Positions 13,811 to 28,800 of a DNA stretch of 64,000 bases are shown here, one piece after another. The DNA comes from Liolophura sinensis. Lineage: Eukaryota > Mollusca > Polyplacophora > Chitonida > Chitonidae. How positions within the stretch are numbered: the stretch's first letter is position 1; the number at the start of each line of letters is the position of its first letter. The stretch lies in the NCBI RefSeq assembly GCF_032854445.1, contig NC_088301.1:10104281-10168280 (forward strand). Direction: 5' to 3'. Under the pieces are notes generated by a model. That model did no database searches. It saw only the letters and a list, made by a program, of their open reading frames with translations, and was not told the origin of the DNA. Position numbers and translations under genes: made by a program.

Positions 13811-16800
13811 GTGAGTACGTGTGTACTAATTGAGGATAAACTTCAATTGATAAGTGGAATTGATCAGCAGATTTAACCCGTCATCTTAATCCTTAAATAT
13901 GGTCCAGTGTAAAGATTTGAGATGTGTTTAAGTTTTACTAGACTTTTGGACAACTGGCCCTTGTTGTTTGTATTTAGGCATATAGCCCTGATATTGCTTG
14001 GAGTATAAGTTGCCTTGCTGTATTCTCCCATTGTTATGCTGTTGTTACTGTCTCGGGTTGATGAAGAGCATGCATTGACAATTTACTCATCGCAGGCTGT
14101 AATCATTTAATTGATCGCCTAACTGGAGAATTTCGATCTTGATTGACATTAAAAGAGCAGTTTACAAGAAATCCATGTAATGATTTTTTAAGAGAAAAAG
14201 TGGTAAGCATTTGTATATATTGTCATCCAAATGACAAAGCAGAAGAATACTTCAAATACAGTTGATTCATGGCTGTTTTGCACGTTAACAATGTCTCCGG
14301 GGACTTAACTGTGGATACTCTACATTGCAGTTCAGGGGTTGATAGAAGTCGTCTGGACAAACCGGTATTCGGTCCCTCAATTGAATGAAAAACTCAGTAA
14401 CTGGTTATATCTGTTCAATTTGACATTGTTTTTTGAAAGAAATATTCATAGTTTTTCTGAACATATCTGCGAGCTATCTACCTTTTACGGAAATCTTCAT
14501 GACCATCTGAATTGATTAGATTTAAGAAGGCAAGTTTTGAAAGCAGAAGGGAGTATGAAATCAAACATGCCACCCATAAATTCTTTGGTCTCTGCCAAAT
14601 CGTTTCTCACAAATAATTTGACCGTCTTCGTCTTCCAATCGTTCTGTTTTTCACATAACCTTGATGTTCAGGTCCTTTCAAGGCAAACATGCAGTTTGCT
14701 TCAAGGTTTTGTTTCCGGGAATCTGAAATTTGATAAATGGCTTATAGCAGCGAATTAAAACCTTTTTAGTCAGATATGAACATTTACATCTATTGGCTAT
14801 AACAGCATGTTTTTTGTTCAAATACTGAAAGTGGACACAACTATTGTCTTCTAAAATTCTCAGGGGTCCTTTGGAATTGGAAAAGTTCAGTTGCTATCAG
14901 CTGTGTAATATATAGTCTTATCTTGCAGCCATTGTTTTTTGTTGTTGTTTTTTGTTTTTGTTTTGTTATAATTGTTACATAATGCTTCAGGGTCAAACTC
15001 AGTGCTGTGCATGCCCAGTTATCCAAGCAAAAAGTTGTACTGAACTCGGAAGGTCTTCCAGCAACCTGCGGATGGTTGTGGGTTTCTGCCGGGTTCCACT
15101 CGGTTTCCTACCACCATAATGTGGCCGCCGTCATATAAGTGAAATAAATTGAGGTTCTGTTGTCCTAATCTGAAGATGCCTTGCTTTCTACCAATATGAT
15201 ATACCAGTATGTCATTTCAAAGTTGGTAGTTTACTCCAGGCACCCTTGGTTTCTAGCATGGAATGTAACTCTGAAATAGGGCAACACGAAATGTTGGGAA
15301 AGTTACGGGGCAGAAATGCGTTGGATCGACAGTAAGCCACCTTTACTGAAACTTCACATGCGCATTATATCTTACCATGTGTAAATCCATGTCAACCGAC
15401 TGGTCCCCATAATCAATTAACCTGTCCTGAGTCTCGCAGAACCAAAAACAATCCATGATGAACCCCACAAATTCACAAAATAAATACATTTTTAGACATT
15501 GTATCCACTGTGGCCACCATCTCGTTCTGAGAGTCGTACATACAAGTCACGTGATTGATGTGAGCACAGAAAAAGAATGTGGTCATTTAAAGGAAATAAT
15601 AATAGCTGTGGCAGTCATGATATTAACACGAGGCAGGTGTAGTCGTCCATTTGGCTGGTTCATACCCCTGACGTCAGATTTCACTAATCGCTTCAATCTC
15701 GTTCCTTCGTGCAAATGATTAAAATAGTGATAGATGGCATAGGACCGCAGTGGGTGTAATGTCTGAAAATGTATTGTCTTTGTGAAATCGTGCCGCTGTC
15801 ATGGATCGTTTTTGGTTCTGTGAGACTCAGAACAGGTTAGTTGATTATGGGGACCACTCGGTTGAGAGGGACTTATGCCAGGGAACTTTTAATGCGTGTG
15901 TGAAGATGCGGTAAGTGTGGCTTACCGTCGATCCTACACATTAGAAGCAGTTTCTCCCCATCACTTTCTCAACACTCTGGCTGATTTCAGAGTTACATTC
16001 GGCAACAACCCGGTTTACTCCAGCCATACAATTAATGACTGTGTTTGTATAAGATTTTTAAGTATGGCATTACACAACTATCTAATAATATGTCAGCTGA
16101 AAATACAACTTCTGACTCTGACACTGTTTTATGCAAAAAAAAAGAAAAAAGAAAGCCATGTCCATGGGCATGTGTTTAGTATAACCTGTTTAAGCTAGAT
16201 GTCAAAGTTGATTGATAATGATTGATGATCATATCAATTTGAAGAACATGAAGGACCAAACCAGTGATCTCTGATAACCTTTTGTCTCCAGGACACACCA
16301 GGTGTTGGTTCAATCCTGAACTTGGACATGGAATTTCTAGATTCTCTCACCTTGGTGACGATAATAATGGTGTTGACGCTTGCACAGTCTAAATCTTTCT
16401 TGAAGATGACTGATTTCCACCAATATGTCGAACAAATCTGAAGTGTAATATTGTGCATGCGACAAAGTTTGTCAATAATTTGCCAGAGGTCAGTGGTTTT
16501 CCACACCACCTCCAGTTTCCCCAACACAGGACTGATAGCCATCATATAACAAAATTATTTATAAATGTATTTCATGAAACAACAATGAAATAAATAAGTG
16601 CAATAATGTGTCATATACAGACATAATCTTGGTGACTCGGTTTTTGGATTGAGTGTGCATGTGCTACAAATATAAACATATAGAAAGCAATTTCCCTATA
16701 AGAAATGTGAACCCAAGTCTTTGACAAATTTCACCATCTTGAAATTTAATTCACACTGGTCTTGACTTCCAGTTGGACCAGTACAGCCTCTTGATTTTAA

Positions 16801-19800
16801 AATGACATTCAACAAGGACATCTTGGCTGTCGGTGAGACCCTGAGGTTGAACTGTAGCCTGACAACCAATGAGAGTGCAGTGTTGGAAGTGCACCACAAT
16901 CGCCGATCCTTGACGGAGTTTGTCAGCTATTCTGATGCGCATCATGTTGAGATAGTGATACAGAATGTAAGCTTGGAGCAGCATGGAATGTATCACTGTT
17001 ACAAGAACAAGAACCCGAGGCCCAGTACCATCTCTGTGCATGTGGCATGTGAGTGTTCTTTTGTTTTTCTTTATCACTGTGCCAAAATTGGCATCAGTCC
17101 ATCTGTCTGTCTGTCTATTTCTTTGTAAACACTGTATCTCTTGAACATTTGTAGGCAGGGCTACCAAATTCATATGCAAGCATATATAAGCCATTTTATA
17201 TTTAAGTATTGGGAATAACTTCTTTAACTTTGGTAAATGTTTTCAAGGTCATGGGGGTCATTTAAGTTGTATTTTATGTTAAGCCTGAGATCAAGGTAAT
17301 ATCACTTGAACTTCTGAAGCAGTTTTCTTCAAACTTGAACCACATATGCACCTATAGTCATGTAGAAAAAAGTATTTGTCATTGAATGTGACCTGTTTTG
17401 GTTTTTTTTTTGTTCAAGGATGGACTCAATCTGAGATCATCATATGGGTATAGTACAGCTATTTTCAAAAAGGCCCTGCTTACATAAGAGGGCTTTGGTG
17501 GCTACAGTGTTGTCTTGTGTGGTCTTGCACAAAGTTTACTGTAGACCTGCACTTAGCCTTCTACCAATATGACAAGTCACATGTGGGAAAGTTTGACAGT
17601 AGCTCTCCAAAAGTTGCTGGTTTACTCCAGACACCCAGGTCTTGAGTCTTCTTGCGGAACTATTTAGTCAGCATTCAGCAATAAAATTTCTTTTGTTGTT
17701 TAAAATCGTGTTGTACATACTTTAGACCAAGGGAATGCATATGTATATAGTGTTATTAGAAACCAAGGCTGAGACAGAAGGTTTGTGTCTTCTGACATCA
17801 CTTCCTGCCTAATCAGCGTGAACCCGGTGACCTCGGCATTGTTTCAGATTTCTGTGCAAATTTTGCAAATGTTTTCAGTGATTTAATGTGAAAATAGAGA
17901 GCAGAACATGTGCTGTAAGGAGTATGCAAGCTGTGGAACATCAGCATGGTTTTCCAGTGAGGCAGCATGTTTAATGTCCATCATGGACTGGCCTGCTTCA
18001 TTAAACCTGACACCATTGTAATTAACATTACGTCCTAAGCTAACAAAGAAACATTAACTTTGTGGAAGTCTGGGTAATGCAGGGACATATATAGTGATAG
18101 ACATGCTGTAGAAATTTTATCGTTCTACACAGACCCCCCAAGGAAGCCAAGAAACATTATGTGCGTCTCTGAGAGCCTTGAGAATATGACCTGTACCTGG
18201 GACCCCGTGAAAACATCTGAGCAGTTAAACATCAAGACAAACTGGACTCTCTACTATAAAATTGGGTAAGCTAGTTACAGTTCATATTTTTTCATTTTTA
18301 ATAGTACTTGAAAATTGTTTAATTCATATAGTTTAATCATTTTTGTTTGCTATCATTGAGCTTGCTTTGCCTGATAAGTTAAAGGTGAAAGGTCCATCAG
18401 TTATGGCATCAAGTCAGTGAAAATGAAACCCTGCATTATTTCCTCTTTTGTTCTTTTAGGATTGAGAAGAAACTGGAAATAGAGGGCAGGTAAAATCTTC
18501 TTGATGTACTAAAGTATATTTTTTTCTTAACAGAATCATGCAGTGTTTACTGGCCTGTGTAGCTTAACAGTACTTTGTTTCACTTATCATTTATAACTAG
18601 TACAGGTTATCTTTGATCAGCCTGCTGCAACTATGTGATCAGTATTAAAGAAATGCTCATAATTAGTGTCATATAATTGTTTTCCTGATACACTAATATG
18701 TTGCAAGTTTAAGGAATGTTCCTTAAACATAAGCTTTAGTGCCATAGCCATTTTGACAAGTTATTAAGATGGGTATGCCATTGTTACATTATTTGCATTA
18801 TGGTATTTTCTTCTAAATCAGTGGAGTTTTAATACATGATGATGGCTCAGGCTGGTGTATGTAAAAATATTTTTTTTAGTAAAAGGATTTTTTAAAAAAA
18901 AATGTTTATTGGGATGCTATAAAGGGCAAATGTGTAGGAATGTTAACTACTGTAACAAAACTTTGACATGGTGTCACTAAGGGACATAACTCTGTGAGAG
19001 CATCTTAATTTGGAAATCATGTTAATGCCCAGTTTCTACCCTCAAGACCTAATTAATCGATCACACCTTGGGATACAAATATGTAACCAGTACCCACAGT
19101 ACCGTACCCTCTACTAACACACTCTCTAAACCATAGCACACCTACACCCACTTCAACTGTGTTGAAATAAAAACTGATCAACCATTCATTCACATAAACA
19201 CATCTTAGGCCTATGCATATATCAATAAATAGGCTAGAACTTACATATTTTTCAAGTACATTGTATATGGAAAGCGTTTATATATGTAATGGTGAAAACA
19301 TTGCGTTTAACTTCAGTTATTGTTATAACTTCCAGTGTGGTTATGTTTTTTGTCAGCATTTATCTGCTTGTCTGTCAGTATAGCTTTACAGAAAAATTAT
19401 CAACCGATTTGAATTATGTTTGAGGACTGTGCCAGTCCTATAAATTTTGGTCATGATTTGGATCTGAATCACAGAATTTCTAAGACAATTGATTCTTCAC
19501 AATTGAGAGCTCGGACACAAATGCAAAGCATAGCCCCTGTAATTCTGTGAATTGTGTGCACATTTCACTGCGACAGACGTTTACGCTCGCCATGTGCCTT
19601 CTGGCTAGTCAAGCAATTTCTAAAAGCTTATCGGGATCCTGGGTGGCTAATTGAGCTAAAGTGTCACTCTTGGTACAGTCTTTTGGCCCTTAATTGACTA
19701 AGGAGCTCATTGGGACAAGTACAGCTCCCACTGTTGTGGCTGTTGCTTTAAGTCAGAACATTTATATCAGGCAAGTGTAATTTATTTCCTCTTCAATCTC

Positions 19801-22800
19801 TGCCGTCAATAAACCTGACTGCTGTCGTCTAAGAGAAATAATTATTTGCTTGGTTTTAAATGTCAAGCTAAAAAAAAAGAGCACTGTATTGGAATGTTTT
19901 TAAATTTGTTTCATGCCAAATATTCATACAGGCTGATGTGTCAGCCTGTATAGCATTTTAGCAGATATAAGTATAGACTAATTATGCATAATTAATTATA
20001 CTTAACTAATTAATGCCATGCAAAAATTCTAAGGCATGGATCCACATCCTCTGAATGCAGATCCTTTATTGCAGCTGTCAGTTGTCATAGCTCATCTAGA
20101 ATTGGTGGGTTTGTCTACATAAGGTTTGTCAAAAATGAAGGTAACTGACGAACTGTTATTGACCCCTCAAGTTTTTGTCCGGTTTGATTTGCCTGAAAAC
20201 CTGACCGCCATGTTAAAAGCATGAAATATAAGAGACTTAAAGCATTGAACCCAGAGCAGCGACCCTCGTGCAATAGTGTGATAAAAACCTATCAAATAAA
20301 TCTTCCTGTAAATATGCTCAGTACGATCTTAGTACAGTAACCACCTGGCTATGGAGGCCAGTATAGTGTGAATGCCTTGGGACAGAACAATTTTGTTGAA
20401 AATTGAGTTACCCTCGATAAATAAATAAGTAATATTATTTTACATGTATTACTGTGTAGGCCCTTGAAAATCCAGGTAGAGAATAAGACAAGAGCATATA
20501 ATGACATATCATGCTTCCCCTAGACTTCTGTGAGATGTGGAAACTGCTAACTGTTTTTTAAGCTGCGACAAACAGCGCTATAATCCACCTTGTCTCTGTT
20601 GCTAGATCAGTCCAACATTTTACATCCTCTCTTTTAACATCAGTGCATCAGTTATATTTTTTTTTACATCCATCTTTTATCATTGGGAAATGTGTAAGAT
20701 TTTTTAAATTCTATTTTTTTTCACAAGCAATTTACGTAATGAGCGGCACGATTACAAGACAATATCGCCTTTTTTTCGGGAATGTTGCAGCTACTGTGAA
20801 TTTGTGCTTGTTATTTGGAAAATCTAGATGTCTTTAGTGAATTGAGTTTATGTGTACCTGTCACTATAGGGCTAGATGTGGTAACATTTTATAACACAAG
20901 GAAGACAGATTTTTCATACTGAGTAAGATTAAATAACGTCTCGATCTGTTGCCATAGCAACCGTAAGAGTTGAAGCCCTAAATTTGTATTTAGACAGCCA
21001 GAACAGGAGGTAGGCTGTAGGAAATGTATCTGTAATACTGTTGTGGATTATGAGATCAGGATTTTCAATTTAAAGATAGAAACAAGCTATAGTACATATA
21101 TATGGCAATAAAAATCTGTCATTTTCATTTTAAAAGACATTTATCTGAAATACATATACATATAGTTTACAGTGGTATGACATGTACATGTATAAAGATG
21201 GAATACCTTTTCTTGTGTAGAGGTGATCGCCTGATCAGATCTGGAATGGCCATTATTTTCTGCGATACATGGACTACATATAAACCGGCCATAACCAGTT
21301 TTCTCATAGAAAGTTAAGCCAAAGACAGGATGATCAATAGACTATAGACAACGTTATGGGGCTAAATTACTTTAGTTTTCCCTGTTAAACTGAATGAAGC
21401 CAATTAAAAATGCAAAGCTTTATCCCCCTTATACAGAGCCACACATCATTTCACACGATCACCCCCAAAGTTTCATAATCTTTATTGATAACATATGTCT
21501 ACTGGACCTTAAGTGTTTGGACCTTTATTGGACCTTTTGTGTCCGATAGCATATAACTTTATTGGACGTTTGATCTTTGATAACATACATCTTTATTGGA
21601 CATTTGTTATCTGATAGCACGTCTTGATTGGGCCTTTAGTGTCTGATAGCCAATGTCTTCATTGGACCTTTGGAGTCTGATAGCACATGTCTTTATTACA
21701 CCTTTGGTGCCTGATAGCACATGTCTTTATTACACCTTTGGCCTCTCATAGCACACATCTTCATTGGACCTATGATCTGTGACAGCACGTCTTCATTGGA
21801 CCTTTGGTGTCTGATGCCACATGTCTTTATTGGACCATTCTGTCTGATGACTTTAGTTGAAATTTGATCTCTGATAACACGTCTTTATTGGACCTCTAAT
21901 CTCTAATATCACTTGTCTTTTTTGGACCTGTGGTGTCTGATAGCACATCTTTATTGGACACTTGATGTCTGATAGCACATCTTTATTGGACCTTTGGAGT
22001 CTGATAGCACATCTTTATTGGACCTTTGGAGTCTGATAGCACATCTTTATTGGACACTTGATGTCTTATAGCACATCTTTATTGGACACTTGATGTCTTA
22101 TAGCACGTCTTTATTGGACCTGTGGTGTCTGATAGCACGTCTTTATTGGACCTTCGGCGTCTTATTGGACATGTTTATTGGACCTTTGGTGTTTGATAAC
22201 ACATCTTTATTGGACATACGGTGTCTGATAGTGCATCTTCATCGAACATTTGGTGTCTGATAGCATATGTTTATTGGACCTTCGGCGTCTTATTGGACAT
22301 GTTTATTGGACCTTTGGTGTTTAATAGCACGTCTTTAGTGGCCTTCAGTGTTTGATAACCTTGTGGTTACAGGACGTTTGTAGTTGGATTATGTTGTCAA
22401 TATACCCATCATTCAGTCTACAATACTGATTGACTTCATGTATCTTTGGTGTCTGAAAACATGTTGTCTTTACCAAATGTTCAGTGTCTGATAACATTGT
22501 CTTTACCAGACAATTGATGATAGCGTGATTATAGTCTTTACTGTACCTATTATTTAATGTCTGATAACTTGCAGCCTTATACTGAACCTTTTTCGTGAGA
22601 TAGCATTGTCCTTAATGGACCTTTAGCTAATTAGCACATTTTTTATGTTCAATGTCTGATGACATTTTTTACTGGACCTGTGTCTGATGAAGTATTTACT
22701 GGAGCTTCAGTGTGTTATAACATTGTCTTCTCCGGGCCTTTGAAGCCAGATAACAATCTTGTTTGTCTTTAACGGATGTTAAGTATCTGATAACATTTTC

Positions 22801-25800
22801 TTTACTGGATCATTATGGCTTGTGTCTTTTCTGAACCTTCAGTGGCCTGTAACATGTTGACTTTGCTGGACATTTGGTGGCGGATAACATTAATTATCTT
22901 TATCGATAAATGGACTTTTGAATTCGCGTAACATGTTGTGTTTACCTTCATTGTCTGATAACATTTTTGACTCGATCTAGGTGTGATAATGTACATGGAT
23001 TTACTGAATTGTTGTCTGATAACATTGTCTTTACTGAACCATTGTTGTCCGATAACATTGTCTTTACTGAATCATTGCTTTCTCATAACATTGTCTTTAT
23101 TGAATCATTGTTGTCTGATAACATTGTCTTTACTGGATCATTGTTGTCTGATAACATTGTCTTTACTGAATCATTGTTGTCTAATAACGTTGTCTTTACT
23201 GAATCATTGTTGTCTGATAACATTGTCTTTACTGAATCATTGTTGTCTGATAACAGTGTCTTTTCTGGCTCTTAAGTGAGTCTAATGTCTTGTCTTTTCT
23301 GGACTTTGGTGTCTGATAAAATTGCTTTCAATGGCCCTTTGATCTTCAGTATCTGGTAACATATTGTCTTTATTTTTCTTTCAGTGTCTGATAAGCTTGT
23401 GTTGACTGAGTCTTTGGTGTCTGATAATTTTGTGTTTACTATCCCTCCAGTTTTTCCCGGTGCCCAGTGCCAGCCAATTTTTCTTGTTCATGGGAAGCCA
23501 TCCACCTGCCAGTGCCTCAAAAATCATTTAAGTTTTGGGCGTTTTACTTTGTAAAGGTGGTTGCACAAAATGACATAGACACTGCAAGCTCTTCAGTTCG
23601 ACATGTCTCGCCAAAACGGAAAGGTAACAGTGGGCGCCAATCTGGGTACAGCATGTACCCTCAGCCTATCTCGTGCTACTGCATGCATGCGAGTGGAAAA
23701 TCAAATCTGCATCTCACATGTTATCAATTTCCCCAAAGCTGTTCTCAGGTGATTTATTTATTTGTTTATTTGATTGCTGTTGTATGTTGTGCTCGAGAAT
23801 ATTTCACATATAGGACGGCATTATAATAGTAGGAAACCAGGCAGAGCCTGGGGAAGACACACGACCATCCACAGGTACCTGGCAGACAATTCCCACATAT
23901 ATTGATTGTCATTGAAGATGATTTGTTGTGTTACCAAGGACAAAATCATATGCAGACATATGAAGATGGTTTGCAGCTTGCATGGTTTGTAATTCTCTGT
24001 ACATGTCAATCCAAAATCTTCTGTTCTGAGATGCCTGTCAACAGCAGTGATCTATACCAGCTTAATTCTTGATTGTGAGTTCAAGTCTCATGCTTACTTC
24101 CTCTCCGGTCGTACGTGGGAAGGTCTGCCAGCAACCTGCAGATGGTCGTGGGTTTCCCCCTAGCTATGCCCGGTTTCCACCCAACATAATGCTGGCCACC
24201 GCCGTATGAGTGAAATATTCGAGCACGGCGTAAAACACCAATCAAATCAATAAATAAATAATTCTTGATTTGCATATTTAGGTGGGCCTTAGGGTGGCAT
24301 TGAGTGATGGCAGTGCTCATACGCATATTCAGGTAGCCTAACATGGAGATTACCTGACATTCTACCAATTTGGCTTACATATGTGCTCACTGTACAGGTG
24401 AAAATCTTCAGAGAGCTCATCAGTCAAGCTGCGTTAATTCACATAGTGCAGTTGTCAAATTCTGCATGAAATAGTGTTTGCTATTTTCATTTGACTGTAT
24501 TAAGCTCAAATTTGTTGATTTGATAAAACAAATGGCACTGTTTAAACGCATCTTGTTTTTACATGCCTGACATGAGCAATTTACTTTGGGCAGTTGAGTT
24601 TCCTCTACACCATGAATTAGTTGTGGTGGTGTTGAAATACACTCTTGATTGTACTGTGATTTTCACCCTTTAATCAATAGATAAGTTACCAGTTGACTGA
24701 AAATACAAATGGAAGTCTAGGTGTGTGAATAGCTAAACTTCTATTTTCTCGTAGGAATTAGCTTCCTATAAGTGGTGATTATACATATACCGCTTTCAAT
24801 TTTATTGTGGATTCCGGATGTGTTTTTTTGTTTTTTCACTCTTCAGCTTTCAAAGGTAATTTAGGCTTAGAGTAATTTCCCAAACAGCTTTTATTCTTTT
24901 GCCGTTTTACTGATTGGCTCGCATTTAAGAGTTTCGGATTGAGTTTGACTCTACGGCATTCTTTAGGGTTTCTGAATGGGTTTTAGCTTATCTGTACAAA
25001 GTACAGGCATAGTTATAATTATGTCATAGTACCTTGAGCCTGGATGTCTGTTCTACACTGGGAATGCATGCCTTATGCTTGGCATGTGTTAGGGATGGTA
25101 TCTAAATAAGTATACAGCACGTATTGAGCTGAGGTTTTGCATCTATGTATTATTCACTGAAGCACAATAACACATAGGGTGTGTTCCATTGTTGATGCCG
25201 GGTATGTGTATTAATTAATGTGTATTAATTAATGTGTATTAATTACCCTATGTTACCAACTTCATGACCTTCACGTCTTTTTTTTGTTTATTTTGAATTA
25301 CAATTCTTGTTAATGTAAATGTTCCAGTACTTTATGTATTGAACTGAAGTTTTGCATTTGCATGTGTCTCCTACCTGAAGGCAAATAAGCTGTCTTTCCA
25401 CACCTGAGCAATATTTTCAATGTTTAAATCTAAATTGACTTTGAGAGCAATTACTGAATGGCTTCTATCCCATGGCTTTCCGTTTTCATCTGTAGCTTTG
25501 ATTATGTTACTAGCATTGGGGTTTCTGAAAAGCTTCAGCCTACATTTCTGGCTTTATCTCCAGAATTTAATGTGGTGTGGAATGATAGCTCTCCTCCAAC
25601 TTCAGCTGCAATATTTTCTGAACTGCTTGACTTGATAACATAACTGGTTTGTAAACAGCGTTTAGCAGTTCTGTACTTGTGTATATCCCTCAACAGAAAA
25701 TGGTTACATTGTTTCTGAAATATTCTTACTGGTATTTATAATAATAAAGCAAGCTTAAGGGGCAAAGGAATGGTCCTATTTTGCATTTTGAATGAAGTGT

Positions 25801-28800
25801 AAGGTTGGGTACATGTATGTGCACAAATAGTATTTCATGACACAAAATAGGTTCACTTCGTACGTAGGGTATGTGGTCAAATACATGTAGAGGCTGAAGA
25901 TAATCAGTGTTAATTAAAAAAGTTTTACACTGTTTTGTGGGCAAGACCTTTCTATACACTCCATATTTCGTGCCTTGATGTCTCTACTATTTAATGCAGG
26001 TATAGTTGTGCCTGTTTCTGGTATATGTAGCATCAGCACCCAAAACCAGTTATAGCAATGTTAAGGTAAATGTTAAAGGTAGTTTCCAAAAGTACTGCAT
26101 ATATTGAGCTCACATTTTGCATACAGACATGGGTGTAAAGCACAATAATGCGAGGGGAAATGCCCTATCATTGATGCGCTGAGCTCTGCCTATTATTTAC
26201 CATAAATTACAAAATCCACTATTTACTGTAATTCTTAACCTTTACAGTAAATACGTTTGCAGGGTGTTATTCAAGCATATTTTGAAGGCATTATTCTGTG
26301 TAGAATGGTAAAATTACATATTTATGCCCTGAAATCAACATATGTCTCCAAAAGCAACTTAAAAATGTGGATAGGTTGCAGTTAAAGTTGCTCTCTCATG
26401 TATGCAAAAAAGTTGTAATCAAAGTTACGATAAATCTTAATTATGGTATCTCAAAAATTGTGTTGGGGTCAAGTCTTTAATACATGTAAAACAAAATGTC
26501 ACCAGCTGAGAGGTCTTGCATTCATGTGTTTCCTTAAGATGAGCTCCTTGGTTTAATTAAATCCACATGCTGTACCAAATCTATTTTTAATTGCTTAACA
26601 TCAGATAGGATCACTTTTAAATATTCTTGATTCAACACTGGCTTGATTCATTCTCTCCTCAGTGCGTTGGCAGTTTTTGCATTTCCTCACAAATTGTTAG
26701 CATCAGTATTAAATTTTAATAGTTATTGAATATTCAAAAATACAACAGGCTAAATGGATGTTGGTAATTCCGTATAAAGTGTCTAAAAATTGGTTTGTAT
26801 CTGCATGAATGAAAACAGACCTAATACTATCCAGTCCACTTGTTTGAGTTTTTTAGATTTTACAACAAAAAAGAAAAAAAAAAAACAGGCAAACACAAAT
26901 AAAGGATGCTTTTAAAGTAGGTCAGGTCAATGTGGCATGATATCTGAAGCAGAGGGGCTGATGGGTAGGAACATCAGGGTACATTAGGCATCGGTAAAAG
27001 CTTTCAAGGCTGAAAACTTTTTCAAAATGAAGGTCTTGCAGTAATCAGTTTTCTGTTTTCATATTTTTTTGTTTTTTTTTTGTTTTCTAAACTATTTCTG
27101 CATTTGCGTGTTACTGCCATTTCATTGGATGCACATGTCTTTAAGCTGGTGTGGTGTGATGCGCGATGTACGTCTATGTATCTGACCTATTAAATGCCCA
27201 GATCAGCTCTGAACTTTTTTTTTTTCTGTCATGTTAAGTACTTAACCCTCATTTGGCTGCAAGTTAGAAAGAGTCTAAATGGGAGAAAGCATCAATGAAT
27301 GGTAATTACTTGTCATTGTATTGCGAGAGAAAACTTTGTTTGATTTGTGCTAATGTACGTCATGCTGTGGAATATTTCTCTTAAAAAGCTGTGATCCAGC
27401 CAGGTTTACGTGGAAGCCAGAAGATTGTGATGCCTAATGCCAGGTACCTGAGAAACGTGCTGACATCAAGTCACAGCTTTAAGCCAATGAGAGCCATTTT
27501 TAAAGATGCGACGTCTCTCATTGGTCATGGGTTAGCTAATCGTCTGCCAGGGCATGACCCGGCCATTTTATAGACAGCTGAGACCGAAAGAACCTTTGTA
27601 GTCCGTCTGCCCCAAAGCATGTCACAACTATACATTGAGCAATGATATATTCCGATTATTAACTCTGGATACTTCGGATATAGAAATGATGGATGTGCAT
27701 GGTGATGTTAACCATTGGAGTGTGCTGAGTATTGGCACAGTGTAGGAAGGTGTGCTGCTGTGCATATGGTGACTAGATGAATGCTTATCTTTTTGACAAG
27801 GATACATTTGTAGATCATTTTAGTTATTGAAAATTTATCATTAAATTGTTTAAGAACATTGTTTATCATTGTTCCAAGTGAGCAAAACCATGCACATTTT
27901 AATTTTTGTGATGTTGCATAAACGAGATATCACAGTTCCAAGTGAGCAAAATCATGCACATTTTAATTTTTGTGATGTTGCATAAACGATATATCACAGT
28001 TCCAAGTGAGCAGAATCATGCACATTTTAATTTTTGTGATGTTGCATAAACGATATACACAGTTCCAAGTAAGCAAAATCATGCACATTTTAATTTTTGT
28101 GATGTTGCATAAACGAGATATCACAGTTCCAAGTGAGCAAAATCATGCACATTTTAATTTTTGTGATGTTGCATAAACGAGATATCACAGTTCCATTGAG
28201 CAGAATCATGAACATTTTAATTTTTGTGATGTTGCATGAACGATATACACAGTTCCAAGTGAGCAAAATCATGCACATTTTAATTCTTGTGATGTTGCAT
28301 AAACAAGATATCACAGTTCCAAGTGAGCAAAATCATGCACATTTTAATTTTTGTGATGTTGCATAAACGATATATCACAGTTCCAAGTGAGCAAAATCAT
28401 GCACATTTTAATTTTTGTGATGTTGCATAAACAAGATATCACAGTTCCAAGTGAGCAAAATCATGCACATTTTAATTCTTGTGATGTTGCATAAACGAGA
28501 TATCACTGATCCAAGTGAGCAAAATCATGCACAATGAGAATGTGTATGATTCTAAATACATTTGTAGATCATTTTAGTTATTGAAAATTTATCATTAAAG
28601 ATATTGCTAAAGAAGAATTAAAATTTACTTATTGTGCTTAAAGTTTAATGTCAAAAGGAAAGATAACACCAGACATTATGATGTTGCATAAACGAGATAT
28701 CACAGTTCCAAGTGAGCAAAATCTTGCACATTGAGAAAATTAAAAGTTGCACCATGCTATCAGTTTTAAGATATAATTAGGAGCAAGTAAGACTTTTATA

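Larger units (their letters stand above)
13811..16772 (+). other. Intron between signal-peptide and Ig exons
   Basis: About 3 kb. It contains a degenerate SINE fragment (15045-15165), the 740-base foldback element (15261-16000) and a possible dispersed repeat at 16250-16550 that ends in a motif (ACTGATAGCCAT) also seen near 37.48 kb. I see no further exon. ORFs at 14537 and 15455 have no domain sense. Confidence 0.6.

Noticed and set aside
25420-25643. Two overlapping ORFs in the intron after exon 5a, considered as further alternative exons
   Set aside because: They lack the C-x-W and F-strand pattern and the phase 2 to phase 1 borders needed.
27880-28530. Regular spaced repeats resembling a CRISPR array
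   Set aside because: The units are contiguous and similar over their whole length, with no unique spacers, in a eukaryotic genome.
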